From Thozetella sp. PMI_491 (taxonomy: Eukaryota; Ascomycota; Sordariomycetes; Chaetosphaeriales; Chaetosphaeriaceae), in the NCBI GenBank assembly GCA_021432635.1, contig MU270029.1, positions 62,001 to 126,000 on the forward strand: a stretch of DNA of 64,000 nucleotides, in the 5' to 3' direction. The number at the start of each line of letters is the position of its first letter. The first letter of the stretch is position 1. Under the pieces are notes generated by a model, which searched no databases, was not told where the DNA came from, and worked only from the letters and a program-made list of their open reading frames with translations. This document shows positions 10,045 to 21,321 of the stretch, piece by piece. The position numbers were made by a program, and so were the translations under genes.

Positions 10045-11696
10045 CTACACAAGTATTTGCGTTTGGCCAATGTTCTGCATGATGTCCTGCCATCGTTCCG
10101 GCACCGCCTGTCCATGACTGACGAGGTCCCGGTGGTTCCACACCTCTTCGAGGATGCGCTCTCCACTCTTGGAGTTGTACATGCCCAGGAGATGCATGCC
10201 CTCCCACCGCGATCGAATGTAATCTCGCTGATCCTCGACGTCCAGCTCCGCACCGATGACTACCAAGCACCATCCGAGGTTCGCACCTGGGCCGATGGCA
10301 TCAGGCACAAAGGTGAGGAGCGAGAGGGCCTTCTGCAACGATTCCTGCATCTGATCCGTCAGAGGCTCCTCGGGGCCGTGTACAATGCGGTAAACGAAGA
10401 TGTGTGAGGCGTGCCGAAAGATCTCGGCCGTGGCTACCATGCGTTGACGTAGATTTTCCTTATCCAAGTCAACGGTGGCCGCGTACGGATGGCGAGTGCT
10501 CCGGCACAAGATTCCTACCGCCGGGTCGGACTCCGGCGACATCGCCGTCGCTCGGATTTTCTCCTGCAGCGCATCGGCCCGCCTACGAACTTCTTCGGTG
10601 GCCGGGTGTCCGTTTCTCGATTCTGCACATAGTTCGGCCGCAGCCCACTACCAATGATATTAGCTCATTACTGCAGCACTTGGATTCATCGACGCCGCAC
10701 CATCAATTTAGGTAGCTTTGCCGAGCAACCAAAGAAGGCATCGATCGAGTTATCATGGCCTTCCATCCAAGACTCAAGCTCCGCCATCGCTGGCGAGCCC
10801 TCATTCAGTGCACACTGTGTATCAAGCATGCACACCCATGTCTTGAGGAACGGGTCGAGGTCAGAACAGTCTCCGCGGGAATGGACCCAGCCTCGGATGG
10901 CATCATAGTGTGCCCTCCAGCGAATCGACCCAGAAAAGACCTCAAATGACACAAGGCAGAGCATTGCCGCCAGCGTAACGGGGCTGCTGACGAGCTCGGG
11001 GCGGCTCAGCCGGTCGCTAAGTCCCTTGATAGCGGCTCGTAGGTATTTGCGCGAGACAGTCTCGGTCGTATTCTGCCACCGTCCGTGATGCGATGCCGCT
11101 ACAGCCAGCATGGCGTTCATCAGCGCCGGCTCCTCCATAGCCATGGGGAGCATTGACCGGTATCCATTGCCGTCGTAGTCGATGGCGAGAGCGAGCCTCG
11201 CAACGTTGCCTATGCCTTATCGTCAGTTCTGAGGCACCACGGACGTGAGCCAAGAAGCGCCGCTGCAGGGAGTAGGCACCTAGGTAATGTTGCATGAAGA
11301 AGCTCTCCTCTGGCGGCAGCGCGAGAGAAGACATCGACAGGCTTAGCCGCGGATCCGCGCGCGGTCGTGGGCTCGTCTCCTTGCCGGTGCTGGGCCGTCG
11401 TCGGGGACGAGGCGGGAGGCTCGCGGGCCACTCAAGTCGGACCCCATATCCGCCGCAGCGGACGCTTCTCTCGTCGCATGTTTTGCAATCTACGATAAAG
11501 CCCGACGGCCAGTTCAGTAATCCGCCCATATCTCACGCGACGAATGTTGCAACGACTTACGGGGCAGGGCTCCATCGCATTGGCGATTCCGCCGGAGGCA
11601 GGTCCAACACGCGCCCTCCGTGTTGACCTTCTCGGCATTCGGGAGTGTCTTATCCATATGCTTCTCGCGCCCGCCCCGGGCACTTGCGACCATCAA
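10045..11696 (-). CDS. Zn(II)2Cys6 transcription factor (TF2)
   Basis: Four exons: 11696-11561, 11489-11280, 11209-10701 and 10647-10045. From the in-frame ATG at 11657 the product is 472 aa; longer starts at 11696 and 11693 are possible. The zinc cluster is split by the first intron and reads CWTCLRRNRQCDGALP then HCKTCDERSVRCGGYGVRLEWP when joined; the GYGVRLxWP tail is typical of the ACR-2-like regulator family. The second intron restores FMQHYLG-NVARLAL, and the middle region (AMLAVAASHHGRW, LCLVSFEVFSG) is the fungal-specific transcription factor domain 2 type. Nuclear DNA-binding role inferred from the family. It lies tandem with and downstream of TF3 and may help control the catabolic genes on its right. 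Confidence 0.85.
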
Positions 11697-12112
11697 GGAG
11701 CCTACAGTTGAACAACGGAGCCAAGCTGAGGTGCACCGAGGTGGAGGTGGTCGCGAGGAAGAAAGTGCGGGGAATGGAGTTGCAAGTCAGGTGAACCCCA
11801 GATCCAAGGGACCTGTAGGGGTAGTTCAGACCGTGGCGGCGGCCGGGGTCCTCGCACAAACCCCCCGCTATGTGCAAAGATTGCACTAGGCGGCTAGCGC
11901 TAGACTGTACTCATTGTGTAAGTCCTTATCATGTAATGCAAACTAGGTCCCCCCTCCCCCCCTCACACGCCGTCGGCACCTCGAGAGAGATAAGCTGATA
12001 ATGACACGCCATGCCATGGAACGATACGCATATCACGGTAACCTGAGTCAGAATCGATGCTCTGACCTTGAATACGTCCTTTGCTGCAAAATGCTAGCAG
12101 AACGCTCTAAGC
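11697..12112. other. Intergenic region between TF2 and TF3
   Basis: Upstream region of TF2 and 3' flank of TF3 (416 bp). It contains a C-rich run near 11950. No exon recognised. Confidence 0.5.
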
Positions 12113-14773
12113 TTATGTATTATACATGTGGTGGTCATGGCCGAATGTGCGAGAGAGGGTGTCTACCCAGTCCGAGCCCCCGGCCTGAAGCTGATCCATC
12201 ATGCTTGCCCAAACTGAGACATCTATATGTTCACCGAGCCCGCCGAGATCAAAGGTCTGCTCAAAGGCAAGCGATGGAGTCGCCACTTCTTGCCTACGCA
12301 ATGAGGCGCCTGTGTCGGCCCTCTGCGTCGCTAGGGTGGACGATTCCAATCTTCCATCTAATATGGTTGAGAAGACTGCTCCTGGGTACAGGAAGCTATC
12401 TTCCAACGGAATGGAGCTGCCCATGGCTAAACTAGGCTGGCTAGACAATCCAACACCTTTGGGCTCATGCGGCATGATGGCCTGCTCGGGCGTGAGATCC
12501 TGTTGGGGTAAACCCTGGGGAACGCTAGACGGCCTCCGCTCCTGAGCAGGAGGCCTCTCGTCTTCAAATGATATCTCATCTGCGAGATGGCCTGCGTATA
12601 TCTGCATCCAGCTGCCTGACTTGGGGGAAGTAGTACTGTCCCCCACGTTGGTACTACTATTTCCTCCGATTGAGAGCGCATTGGCTCCTGTCCCCGAGGC
12701 ATCAGATCGGATAACCGTTGGCCTTGGCTCCAATTCTTGGAGGGTTACAAATGGTGGCTCCTCCAGATCGTCGAAACGATTGAAGTAGCCTTTAAACGCC
12801 TCTGGTGTCGCCGCAGAGACCTGCCTCGATGTTGATTTCACATCATGGGCACGGAAGACCGTGTCGATCTGCAAGAGCGTTCAGATCTTGTAAATCGGAG
12901 CAACTAATGCCTCGCAGGCAGAGTTGATGCTTGGAGAGCGACTCACCCACGTGCGCGCAGGACTAAAGAAGTTTCGGAGAAGTCCCAATACTGTGAAGGA
13001 CAGTTTAAGATTCTCAACAACAGTTTGGTCGTAGGGCTCGATACTCCGGTGAAGCTGGTTGATCAGCACGAACGCGCTTTGCATGCATGCAAAGCCAATC
13101 CATCGAGAATACTGCAGATTTTTGTGTTCAGCCCTCACTCCCTTGAGGGTACGGCAAAGCGGTCCTCTTACCGTGAAGAAACCGCCACGTGAAAGTAGCC
13201 CGCGGCATTGAGTGCAGATAGCCGCAGCACTGGCTTCGCAGGTACGAATTCTCTCTTCAAGGAATAAAGAGGGTGCGAATGGAAAGTTGACCGTTGTCAC
13301 GGGGGAACCTTCTTGGTCCCCTCTTGCGCGGACTGGGATGGGTAAAAAGGTCCGGTTTAGCATGATGACACAAACGTGCCATAGAAGGCCGACGAGTGTG
13401 TCCTCGTCGGCCTCCTCGGTGCCTTGCCTTACCAATGCATGTATAGACTGATCGATAGCTTGAGAAGAGGGTCTTTTCAGCTGCCAGAGTATTATCTTGT
13501 CCAGTTGTATTTGAAGAAGCCGAAAGGGAGATTCCGGCCTCCATGGCGTATTTTCGGGTCCCATCAGGTCGCTCCAGCATAGGTTTTGAATCCGGAGAAG
13601 CAGCAGCAGCAAATCGGGAATACAAGACGTCTGGCTCAACGGCTTATTTAGGTCAACATCGGATATACGGGTCCTATTGATTGAAGGTGTTTGCTGCAGA
13701 CTTGGATGGCCGATGCTATGGCAAAGTTCTGTGAGCAAGAGATATCGTTCCGCCCCGTCGAGAGCCATCACCTCACTAGAAAGGAGGTCTCTTCTTGTCC
13801 TGGCCAGCTGCAGTAGGCCCTTCGTCAAGGCTGCGCTCACAAAATCAGCAGGGGGCTCGGGGGATAGCATGAAGGTGGTACGACAAACCAATGTCCATCC
13901 ACGCGCGATTTCCGCGCCCTTGGTTCGCTTCATCCTCGATGAGGAAACAGTACGTCAGTATCCGGTCGGAATCGACTATCGTCTCAGCTGAAGCCTGCAG
14001 CCCGGCGCGAGCACCTCGCTCCAGCTGCAGTGCGAGGCCGCCTGCGGCCGCTTGCCTAGCCATTCGATGAACTGAGTAACGCAGATGGCACGCGCACACC
14101 GCCAGAACCAGCGCCTTCGAACAGGTGCCATCTTGCAGCTGTGCTAAAAACTCCGACGGCGGCAAAAGTGACCGCAGCTGTGCGCTACTGTGGTGCCAGT
14201 ACAGCTCGATGAGATGGCAGATGACGTTCACCTCGGTGATGATACCCTGCTCGCTCGCCAGTAGCTTCTCTACGTACGGCCGCCAGGTGGATAGTGGTGG
14301 TATCTCCCCGGCTTGCTGGCTGTCTTCGTCGTCCGACTCCGAATCGACAGTGATGCCGGAGGTCGAAGGTGCGGCGTCGGACGGTTCAACAACTATAGTA
14401 TCAGCGGACTCTGCGGCCGAGGGTCTCCGCGGTGCAGGGAAAAGGGGTCGAATGACGGGCTCGGCCGGCTGTCTTGGCCGAGGGCCTCGGCGGGCGCGGT
14501 TCTTCTCATCAAATGTGCAGGTGCGCTGGTTTGCTGCGCAGTACGTGCACGGGAGCGAGCCGCTACATTTCGCCTGAAAGGAACGACTTAGTTAGCAATA
14601 AAAACCTCAGATTGGCGACAGTGAGTGAGGCTTACCCTCCGCTGTCGACACAGGTCGCATGCCACTGTGACCTTTCTCCTGTGTGGGCCGTACACACCGG
14701 GTTGGACCCGCGCCGGAGCCGCAGGGTGTGGCGGCTGGGCCTGCACCACCCCTGTGCCGCCAGTAGAAGCCAT
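12113..14773 (-). CDS. Zn(II)2Cys6 transcription factor (TF3)
   Basis: Four exons: 14773-14636, 14573-13889, 13830-12947 and 12868-12113, giving 820 aa. Exon 1 ends in CDLCRQRR and exon 2 starts AKCSGSLPCTYC, so the first intron (62 bp) interrupts the binuclear zinc cluster at the classic position; the cluster ends in RTCTFDEKNR. An acidic linker (DSESDDED) follows. The middle region is the fungal_trans domain, whose frame is restored by a 58-bp intron (RAWMDIALTKGLLQLAR). The C-terminal about 250 residues are low in similarity signal and Ser/Pro-rich, as in activation regions. The gene is divergent from the flavin amine oxidase and shares its 453-bp promoter, which makes it the best candidate for the pathway regulator; that is inference. 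Confidence 0.85.
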
Positions 14774-15226
14774 GGTTCGATTAGAATTTACGTACTGAGC
14801 GTACGGGGCATGACTAGGAGCCCCGGGCAGGTCATCTCAGGGTCCCCGACTCCAGGAGACAACGGGCTGATGACCCTCGGCCTCGTACTTTGATCGGTCC
14901 GCGGGAGACGATTTGGCTGCGATGATTGGTTCTATTTTTCCGGAGGTCCACGGCCAAGTTCTCTCTCCCCGCTTGTCTCCAACTTTATCGATCTAACCCA
15001 GACAGGGTATTACATCGGGGGAGGGGTGAACGTAGCGATGTAAGCTCAGCTACTACCAGCTACCAAAGCTCCCCTACCTTAACTGTCCTACCTAGGAAAA
15101 GTACCGTCAAAGTACAATATATGTTCACCTTGAACTTCTATTTGATCGTGCAAGAACTAGTTCACACCAACGTGAACCTCGCCCCCTCTCCTCTTTCTTA
15201 CGCACCAATAGCCTGTTGCTTTCACG
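14774..15226. promoter_or_regulatory. Divergent promoter TF3 / amine oxidase
   Basis: 453 bp shared by the minus-strand regulator TF3 and the plus-strand amine oxidase. No coding exon. CGG/CCG triplets, including TTTCCGGAGG around 14938-14947, could serve Zn2Cys6 factors, but I cannot assign a site. Confidence 0.45.
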
Positions 15227-16984
15227 ATGGTTTACAGTAGAGACGGATTCACTTGGACACCGTCTGCCGGTCTACGTGAGGGACTTCCCACAATTGGAGT
15301 TATCGACCCTCCAACGTACGTGGCCCCCCTTGCCGGGGACCAGCCTTACGATGTGGTTGTCATTGGAGCAGGATATGCTGGTCTCGTGGCCACGCGGGAC
15401 TTGACTACCCAAGGTGTGTGTAGTGTGGCTATGTGATGCTAGCTGTAAAGTACTCGATAGAACCGGAAGCGTTGACAGCATTTCGGCAGGCAAGCGAGTT
15501 CTCCTACTCGAAGGGCGCGATCGCTTGGGCGGCCGGACCTGGCACGCCACTATCAACGGCTTCAACTATGAGATGGGCGGCACTTGGATACACTGGCACA
15601 TGCCTCACGTCTACCGTGAGGTCTCATTGTACGGATTGCACAATGAATGGCTTGTGACGCAGAACCCGGGTGGGAAGGAGGACTACTTCACGCTTACCGC
15701 TGGGGACAAGCAGTGGAACCTCACCCATGAAGAAGAGGTCAGTACAAGAACTACTCGAGCGTGGCCGGCATATACTGACAGCGACCTAGGAAGCCATTAT
15801 TGGCAAAGTTTGGGAAAAGTTCTGCGACCTGGACGGGAACAAGCTCAGCCAGACATGGAAGTACGCGTTCGGCACTAGTCAATCGCCGAAGCTGATGGCC
15901 GAATGGGACAAAATGAGCTGCCGTGATCGTCTCGAGCAGATTCGAGACGAGCTCAGCCCCAAAGAGATTGCTGTATTGGAGGCATTCCTCTACCAAATGG
16001 GCGGATCGTCTCTTGAGCGCATGGGGTTGCTTAATGCACTTCATTGGTGGATTCTCGGCTCGCACAAGCCCACCGGCCTCAACGACATCGCCCTACACAC
16101 GCGTCTGCGTTGCGGGAACAGCGAGCTGCACCGGCGGATCTTTGAGCATGCCAAGTCGACGGGAAACCTCTCTTACAGCTTTGATTCTGCAGTGACCCAG
16201 ATTCAGGATGATGGCATGGTGACGATCACCACGCGGGACGGGGCAACCTGGAAAGCAAAGTCGGTTATCTGCACCGTTCCCCTGAATGTGCTCTCCTCTA
16301 TCCAATTCAACCCGCCCCTGTCCCCGGGAAAGCAGGCTGCAGCCGCCGAGGGGCAGGTGAACCTGTGCAACAAGGTGCATATTGATCTCAATGGACCAGA
16401 CTACCTCTCTTGGACCTCCTTTTCCTCCCCTGGGAAGGGTCTGATCTGCGCCATCGGCGACAGGCTCACGCCAGCCGACAATTCCCACCTAGTTGCATTC
16501 GGGCCGGACCCGGCGATATCTAATGGCATTGCCCTCAAGGATATTGACGCGGTCAAAGAGGGCTTCCTTGGTCTTCTACCCAAGGCCAAGAGGGATGAGG
16601 TCATCCTGAACCGAATTGTAAGCCCGATCAAGCAAAACTCCCAAGATGTCCTGTCGCTAACGCGAAGCGCTTTATCAGGTGTCCCACGACTGGAACAATG
16701 ATGAGTTCGCCAAGGGGACGTGGTGCTATCTGCCTCCGAACTTCCTGACGAGCTACCTCGAGGAGCTGCAAAAGCCTCACGGAAACGTCTTCTTCGCCAG
16801 CGGCGACTGGTCCGATGGCTGGCGGGGTTGGATCGATGGCGCATGCCAGGCTGGCATGCAGGCTGCGCACCAAGTCATTCAACTTCAGAACCAGACTCTA
16901 AAATCGAGTCCTGTCACAAATGGTATGACGAATGGCCATGTTAAGGGAGTGGAGCAGGTCAAAATCAATGGCATTACGGCTTAG
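15227..16984 (+). CDS. Flavin-containing amine oxidase (MAO-N-like)
   Basis: Four exons (15227-15413, 15490-15737, 15790-16617, 16679-16984) give 522 aa. Family role: FAD-dependent oxidative deamination of a primary amine to an imine/aldehyde, H2O2 and ammonia. Visible features are the dinucleotide motif VIGAGYAGL near residues 45-53, the FAD-binding GRDRLGGRTW with GGTWIHW after it, and the C-terminal FASGDWSDGWRGWIDGA that lines the flavin. As in Aspergillus MAO-N, no obvious covalent-flavin cysteine motif (SGGCY) is present. No SKL-type peroxisomal terminus is seen (it ends in NGITA). It is divergent from TF3 and convergent with a Rid/YjgF gene, whose family often handles imine/enamine products of amine-oxidising enzymes. 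The substrate is probably an arylalkyl amine, given the downstream aromatic enzymes. Confidence 0.88.
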
Positions 16985-17185
16985 AGAATCTCTACGCAGG
17001 CGAGACGAGCCCAGTTATACTTTGAGGTCTTGCACGTACATTAGGTAGCTAGAGACAGGTTGAGTTCCTTGAAAACAGATTTTAAATTTTCGTCACCCTA
17101 TATTAGGAAGACTCTACATGTATTCTCCATTGGCATCAAATCTACTTATCCGTATGCTCCAGTACGTCAAATTTCCTTCGAATTA

Positions 17186-17693
17186 TCAGTTTGGTAAAAA
17201 TGCTTCCACCGTGATTTCGATGTGCAGTCCCGGGAAAGCCAGACCCTTGACCTCGACGCCGGTCCATGTTGGCTTCGTGTTTTTGAGATACTTCCTCGCC
17301 GTTGGAATAACCACATCTGCTGCCTTCACGCCGTCATTCACCTCAAAGGTCTTAATCTGGATATGACAAGGCAGATATTAGTAACTACAAGACGTACCGG
17401 GAGAACCACGTTACACTTGCCTTGTATACGTACTCCCAGGCATCTTCACCAAGTCCGCAGGCTTTCAGAGCGCGTTCAACATGGTCGAATGCCTCGACCA
17501 CTTCCTCCTCTAGACTTGTTGGGATCGTCCCGTCCAATCTGATGCCAAGTTGGCCGCCTACCACGACAGTCTTTGCATTTGGGGGCACGATAACAGCATG
17601 TGAGATGCCGAACATTTCTGCAGGTTGTTCACCACCCGGCCAATTAACAAACCGGAAACCGTGCTGCTCGAGCTTCGACTTGGGTGCGGCCAT
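17186..17693 (-). CDS. Rid/YjgF/UK114-family protein
   Basis: Two exons, 17693-17421 and 17356-17186, give 147 aa. The intron has a GC donor (AAG/GCAAGT) and a normal CCAG acceptor. This is the only joining that keeps the frame and yields a continuous YjgF domain (VVVGGQLGIRL, VEAFDHVERALKACG, WEYVYK-IKTFEV, GVEVKGLAFPGLHIEITVEAFLPN). Rid proteins are trimeric; the RidA subgroup hydrolyses reactive enamines/imines. The position of the RidA catalytic arginine (PARxxVEV) here reads PTWTGVEV, with Trp at about residue 122, so canonical deaminase activity is doubtful and another Rid subgroup is likely. It converges with the amine oxidase gene (201 bp between stops). Confidence 0.82.
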
Positions 17694-18133
17694 GGTAGTG
17701 AGAGCGAGACGTGGGGTTTAGTGACTATCCTGTGGCAGAGAAGATGTCCAAAAGAGTTCGACTGCTCTGCTTTAATGTAGCATAATTCAAGAATTTTCAC
17801 ACATTAGGTAGGTACTGGGCGAGACCCCGGATTGACCCGTAGAGTCGATCCGCTAAGGCATTTGCGGAAAAATCTCCTAAAGGCTGTCAAAGCCCCTCCG
17901 TATCAGACCTAAGACTATAGTCTAGCTGGAACATTATCCTTCAGGGGAGAGTGCCTGTGCACAAGACAGCTTCGATTTGGGTATAGAGAGTATATTCATT
18001 AGCAAATATTCTCCAATTCCACTCATTTAACACTAGATAGGTCTCTCACTCAAAGATGTCTTGGTATGAGAATTGCGTAACAAGCTAGACGGAAGACGGT
18101 TTGCTATCTCTCAGGGATATTTTAGTCGCTTGA
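17694..18133. other. Intergenic region
   Basis: Promoter side of the Rid gene and 3' flank of the first P450 gene (440 bp, AT-rich). No exon recognised. Confidence 0.5.
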
Positions 18134-19704
18134 TTACTCCTTCTTCCTCTTAATGACCACATCAAGTCCTTCTTGCATTGTAAACCAGAAATTCTCGAAG
18201 CGATAGCCTTTTCCTCCATCCTTCAACTCCATATCAAATTCCAGAAGCAGCGTGGGGATCAACTTGGTCGTCTCCATCAGGCTAATCCATCGGCCACTGC
18301 ACGTATGGGCGCCATGGCCGAACGTCAGGAAGGCGCGGTTCATGGCCTTCAGCTGGTCTTCTCCAGTTTGAGATGGCAGCCATCTCTCTGGCCAGAACCG
18401 CTCCGGGCTGGGGAAGACCTCTGGGTCGCGGTGAACAATCCAGGGGTTGAGTCCGACCTCAGCACCCGCCGGAAGCTTGTGGCCACAGATAACAGCGCCG
18501 CCCGGTGGAACGATGCGCCCTAGGATCATGCCGACAGAAGGGTGCAGCCGCATACCCTCCTTGATGACCGCCTTGAGGTACTCAATATTGTTCGCCTCCG
18601 TATATCCGACCGGTACCTTCAAGCCCGCGTCTTTAATCTCTTTCAGAAGCTTTTGCTTTACATCTGGATGTCGTAGAAGGTAGTAAATGACGCCGCGCAT
18701 GGCTGTAGCCGTGGTGTCGCTCCCGGCTGTGGAGTTTCCCCACGCATGTGTCATAATCTCGCGGTCGTCTAGAGATTTCGGGTTGGACTTCTGGTTGAAG
18801 ATGAGGCGCTGCAGAAAGGTCATATATGCTGGTTCTTCCGACATACTCCGCGCCTTGTCCAGCTCGGCATTTACCACGTTGATCGTATCAGCTGAGCCCA
18901 ATGGTTGGTCGCTTCCGAAGAGCAAGGTCGCGAAGAACTGATGACGTAGAAGGTACCTGTGTGTCCACGATATCTGGCCAAACTGGACCAGAGTCAGCAA
19001 GCGCCCCCAGGTATAGTTTACAAGCCCCGGTTACTTACGACTGCCATGTACCAGCTCGCAATTTTCATCATCTTGTGTATCCCAAGCACATCGCCATTGG
19101 ACATGTAGTCAAAATCGCGACCAAATGTCAGCGCACAAACAGCGTCCATGGTATAGTTGGCAATTTCCGCCCCCAGATCGACCGATCCCTTCTTGTCAGC
19201 GGCCTCTCCCAGTCTCCGAAGGAGACGCTCTGTCACTGGTTCGATCCACGGTTCCATCTGCACAAGCCCGTTCATAGAATACGCATTGGCGGCATTCCGT
19301 TTCATCCGAGTATGAAGCTCGCGGTCATTCAAAATAAATGGATCCGGGATGAGGCCCTGCTCATCGTATGCTTCCGACAACTCGTAGAAGCCGGATTTCT
19401 GAAATTTGGTGCCGATACCGTAGAGCTGATTGACTTCCGCCTGGTCCGAGACGGAGAAGATGGTAGGGGCCAGTCGTACGATCTTGCCATACTTTCTGTG
19501 CAGGACGATGTCATCTTCGTGACATCTGCCGCGCCATACAGAGAGGACTCTTGGGATGGGCGAGACGCTGTTGAGAAAGGGGCCGGGGACGCGATTCAGT
19601 CCTTGGCGGAAGCGCTGGAATAACAGATACGCAAAGAATGTCGCAGGCAGCGCGAGGAGCCAGTATTCGCGCAGGAGCCCGAGGACTGTCGCAGATTGGG
19701 CCAT
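18134..19704 (-). CDS. Cytochrome P450 monooxygenase (P450-1)
   Basis: Two exons, 19704-19039 and 18982-18134 (56-bp intron), give 504 aa. The N-terminal membrane anchor spans about residues 13-28, followed by the Pro-rich hinge RVPGPF. The I-helix motif AGSDTT lies near residue 302, the K-helix ExxR is EGMR near 361, and the haem-binding loop is FGHGAHTCSGR with Cys near 449. Overall it resembles the pisatin-demethylase-like fungal P450s (NYTMDAVCALTFG, RDPEVFPSPERFWPERW). Reaction: O2/NADPH-dependent hydroxylation or dealkylation of a small aromatic/lipophilic compound at the ER. It sits between the Rid gene and a cupin gene. The haem loop is not that of the CYP504 phenylacetate hydroxylases I know, so the substrate cannot be read off. 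Confidence 0.87.
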
Positions 19705-20390
19705 GGTTGCAAGCCGCTGCAGAGAGGAGACGGCAAGAATGGCATGAAGTTTGGCAACAGCTAACCGTGCGATGGGACCAATCCCATGTATTTAATCGTT
19801 GATTAGCACCTACGCCCTCAGATATGCTCGGACAGAGATAAGACGGTTGACCCCGCTCCTCGCATAAATGAAAGGCGCTGATACTTGGCCTAGCCCATGG
19901 CTTTCCCCGCAGACACTAGGAATAATGTTTACGTATCACAAGGGAGCAGCCCTAGCCAGATACAGGATAATCTATCCGAGTTTGAGGAAAGGTGCCAGTC
20001 CTCTCGTTTTCCTGCGACAGCCCCGCTGCTCTGTTTCGTCTTCTCCATTCTCCACTCTCATGGTTAGTCCTGTCACCAATCGGAGATGTTTCCTTACCAA
20101 GTGCGTCGCCACATAGAGAGCACATTACGGGGGTTGTCGTACCCCGTAGAGATAGCCTACAGAAGCCAGAAATCCGGGCCTCGTAAGCGCACCGTGAAGG
20201 CAATCCAGGTTCATCCACAAACAAGACACGCCGAGTACATCTACAGCATCACTGTTAAATCAGCAATTCAATATCAAAAGTGCAATTTGCTTAGCTAGTC
20301 GATACTGGCTGTAAAAAGCTATCTGCATACATTTGCTATCTGTGATACCTAGTCTCCTCAGAGATTGCGCGGGTTGCTTTGATCTCTGCC
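19705..20390. other. Intergenic region upstream of P450-1
   Basis: 686 bp containing the P450-1 promoter and the 3' flank of the cupin gene. Several short open frames exist, but none has recognisable similarity or splicing logic. Confidence 0.5.
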
Positions 20391-20879
20391 TTACATCTTG
20401 TGCCTACCACCGACTTTGTATGCTACAGCAAACCTAGGGGTAGAGAAGGTGATAGAGGTGCCCCGGTGGATGAAGAACGTGTCACCCGGCAGAAGAGTGG
20501 CCTTGTTTCCGTTGTTGTCATCAATATGCAGCTCGCCTACTTGCCGTTAGCATGCGCCGTTATTTAGGGCTGTACGAAGATCTATGCCCCTGGGAAGCTG
20601 CGAAAGTACCTACCCTTTAACACGACACCCGTCTCGTCATATTCATAAAAGGGAGCTGGCTCAGGAGCATCAGAGTATTCGAGTAAGAACATCGAGCCAG
20701 TCACCGGGTTAGGAGCATCCTTGGAAGCGGTCGAGAAGACGTCAGCTTCACGACAGTGTCAGTAGGTGTCTTGTCTTTCGGTGGAGAGCAGGTACAGCAC
20801 TGAAGTAAACGCAAGCAGGTGCTCCCTCGAGCTTTGGGACGCGGTGGAAGCTCCCTTCTGTCTTGTAGTCGAAGCCCAT
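20391..20879 (-). CDS. Small cupin protein (EutQ/ethanolamine-utilisation-like)
   Basis: Gene assembled by hand from exons too short to stand out: about 20879-20801, 20745-20614 and 20536-20391, giving 118 aa. The first intron uses a weak donor (GTGCTG), so its exact edge is uncertain; the second (77 bp, with GCTAAC branch) is clear. The product is a single cupin barrel: MFLLEYSDAPEP, YEYDETGVVLKGELHIDD, LLPGDTFFIHRGTSITF, PRFAVAYKVGG. Fungal relatives are annotated as ethanolamine utilisation protein EutQ-like or RmlC-like cupins; the true reaction is unknown. The usual two-His/Glu cupin metal set is poorly represented. It lies between P450-1 (same strand) and the MFS carrier (divergent), suggesting an accessory role in the catabolic cluster. 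Confidence 0.7.
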
Positions 20880-21321
20880 TATGAAGTTAGAGCGCAATTC
20901 TTTGCAGGTGAACAGATACCAGTTGGATAAATTTGTACCGTGAGCATTACCACCACGCTAGGACTGGAGAGTTAGCTATATAAAACATGGGGAGACTAAT
21001 ACTCGACCACACCCTTTTCGCGTGTTTGCTGCATCTGCGGGGGGCTCAACCGCGATATCGGGTGTCCCACTTGGGTAGCAGTCAGCCAATAGCGAAATCA
21101 TCCTTCTGCGTGGCGCTTAAACCCAGCAGTGGGTTTACTTTAGCAATTGTCGCCAGCTCCAAGGCCAAGGCCGCGGGACTAGTGTAAACACTTCTTGGCC
21201 AGAGCTCCTTCGTCCCCTATGTACCTACGAACTCAACAACACCGGTCTTCTCGGATACCATCTAGCTCAATAGCCTCCCCTCTGGCACAGTGGTCCTCCC
21301 TACACGGGCACTTGCATCGGT
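20880..21321. promoter_or_regulatory. Divergent promoter cupin / MFS carrier
   Basis: 442 bp between divergent genes, with an in-frame open stretch extending upstream of the cupin ATG without a further ATG. No defined element recognised. Confidence 0.4.

Noticed and set aside
13845-13933. Apparent frameshift in TF3
   Set aside because: Two frames overlap here, but a 58-bp GT-AG intron (13831-13888) with a CTGAT branch joins them and restores a typical fungal_trans sequence.
15227-16984. Amine oxidase appearing broken into four frames
   Set aside because: Three ordinary introns (15414-15489, 15738-15789, 16618-16678) restore one continuous 522-aa protein.
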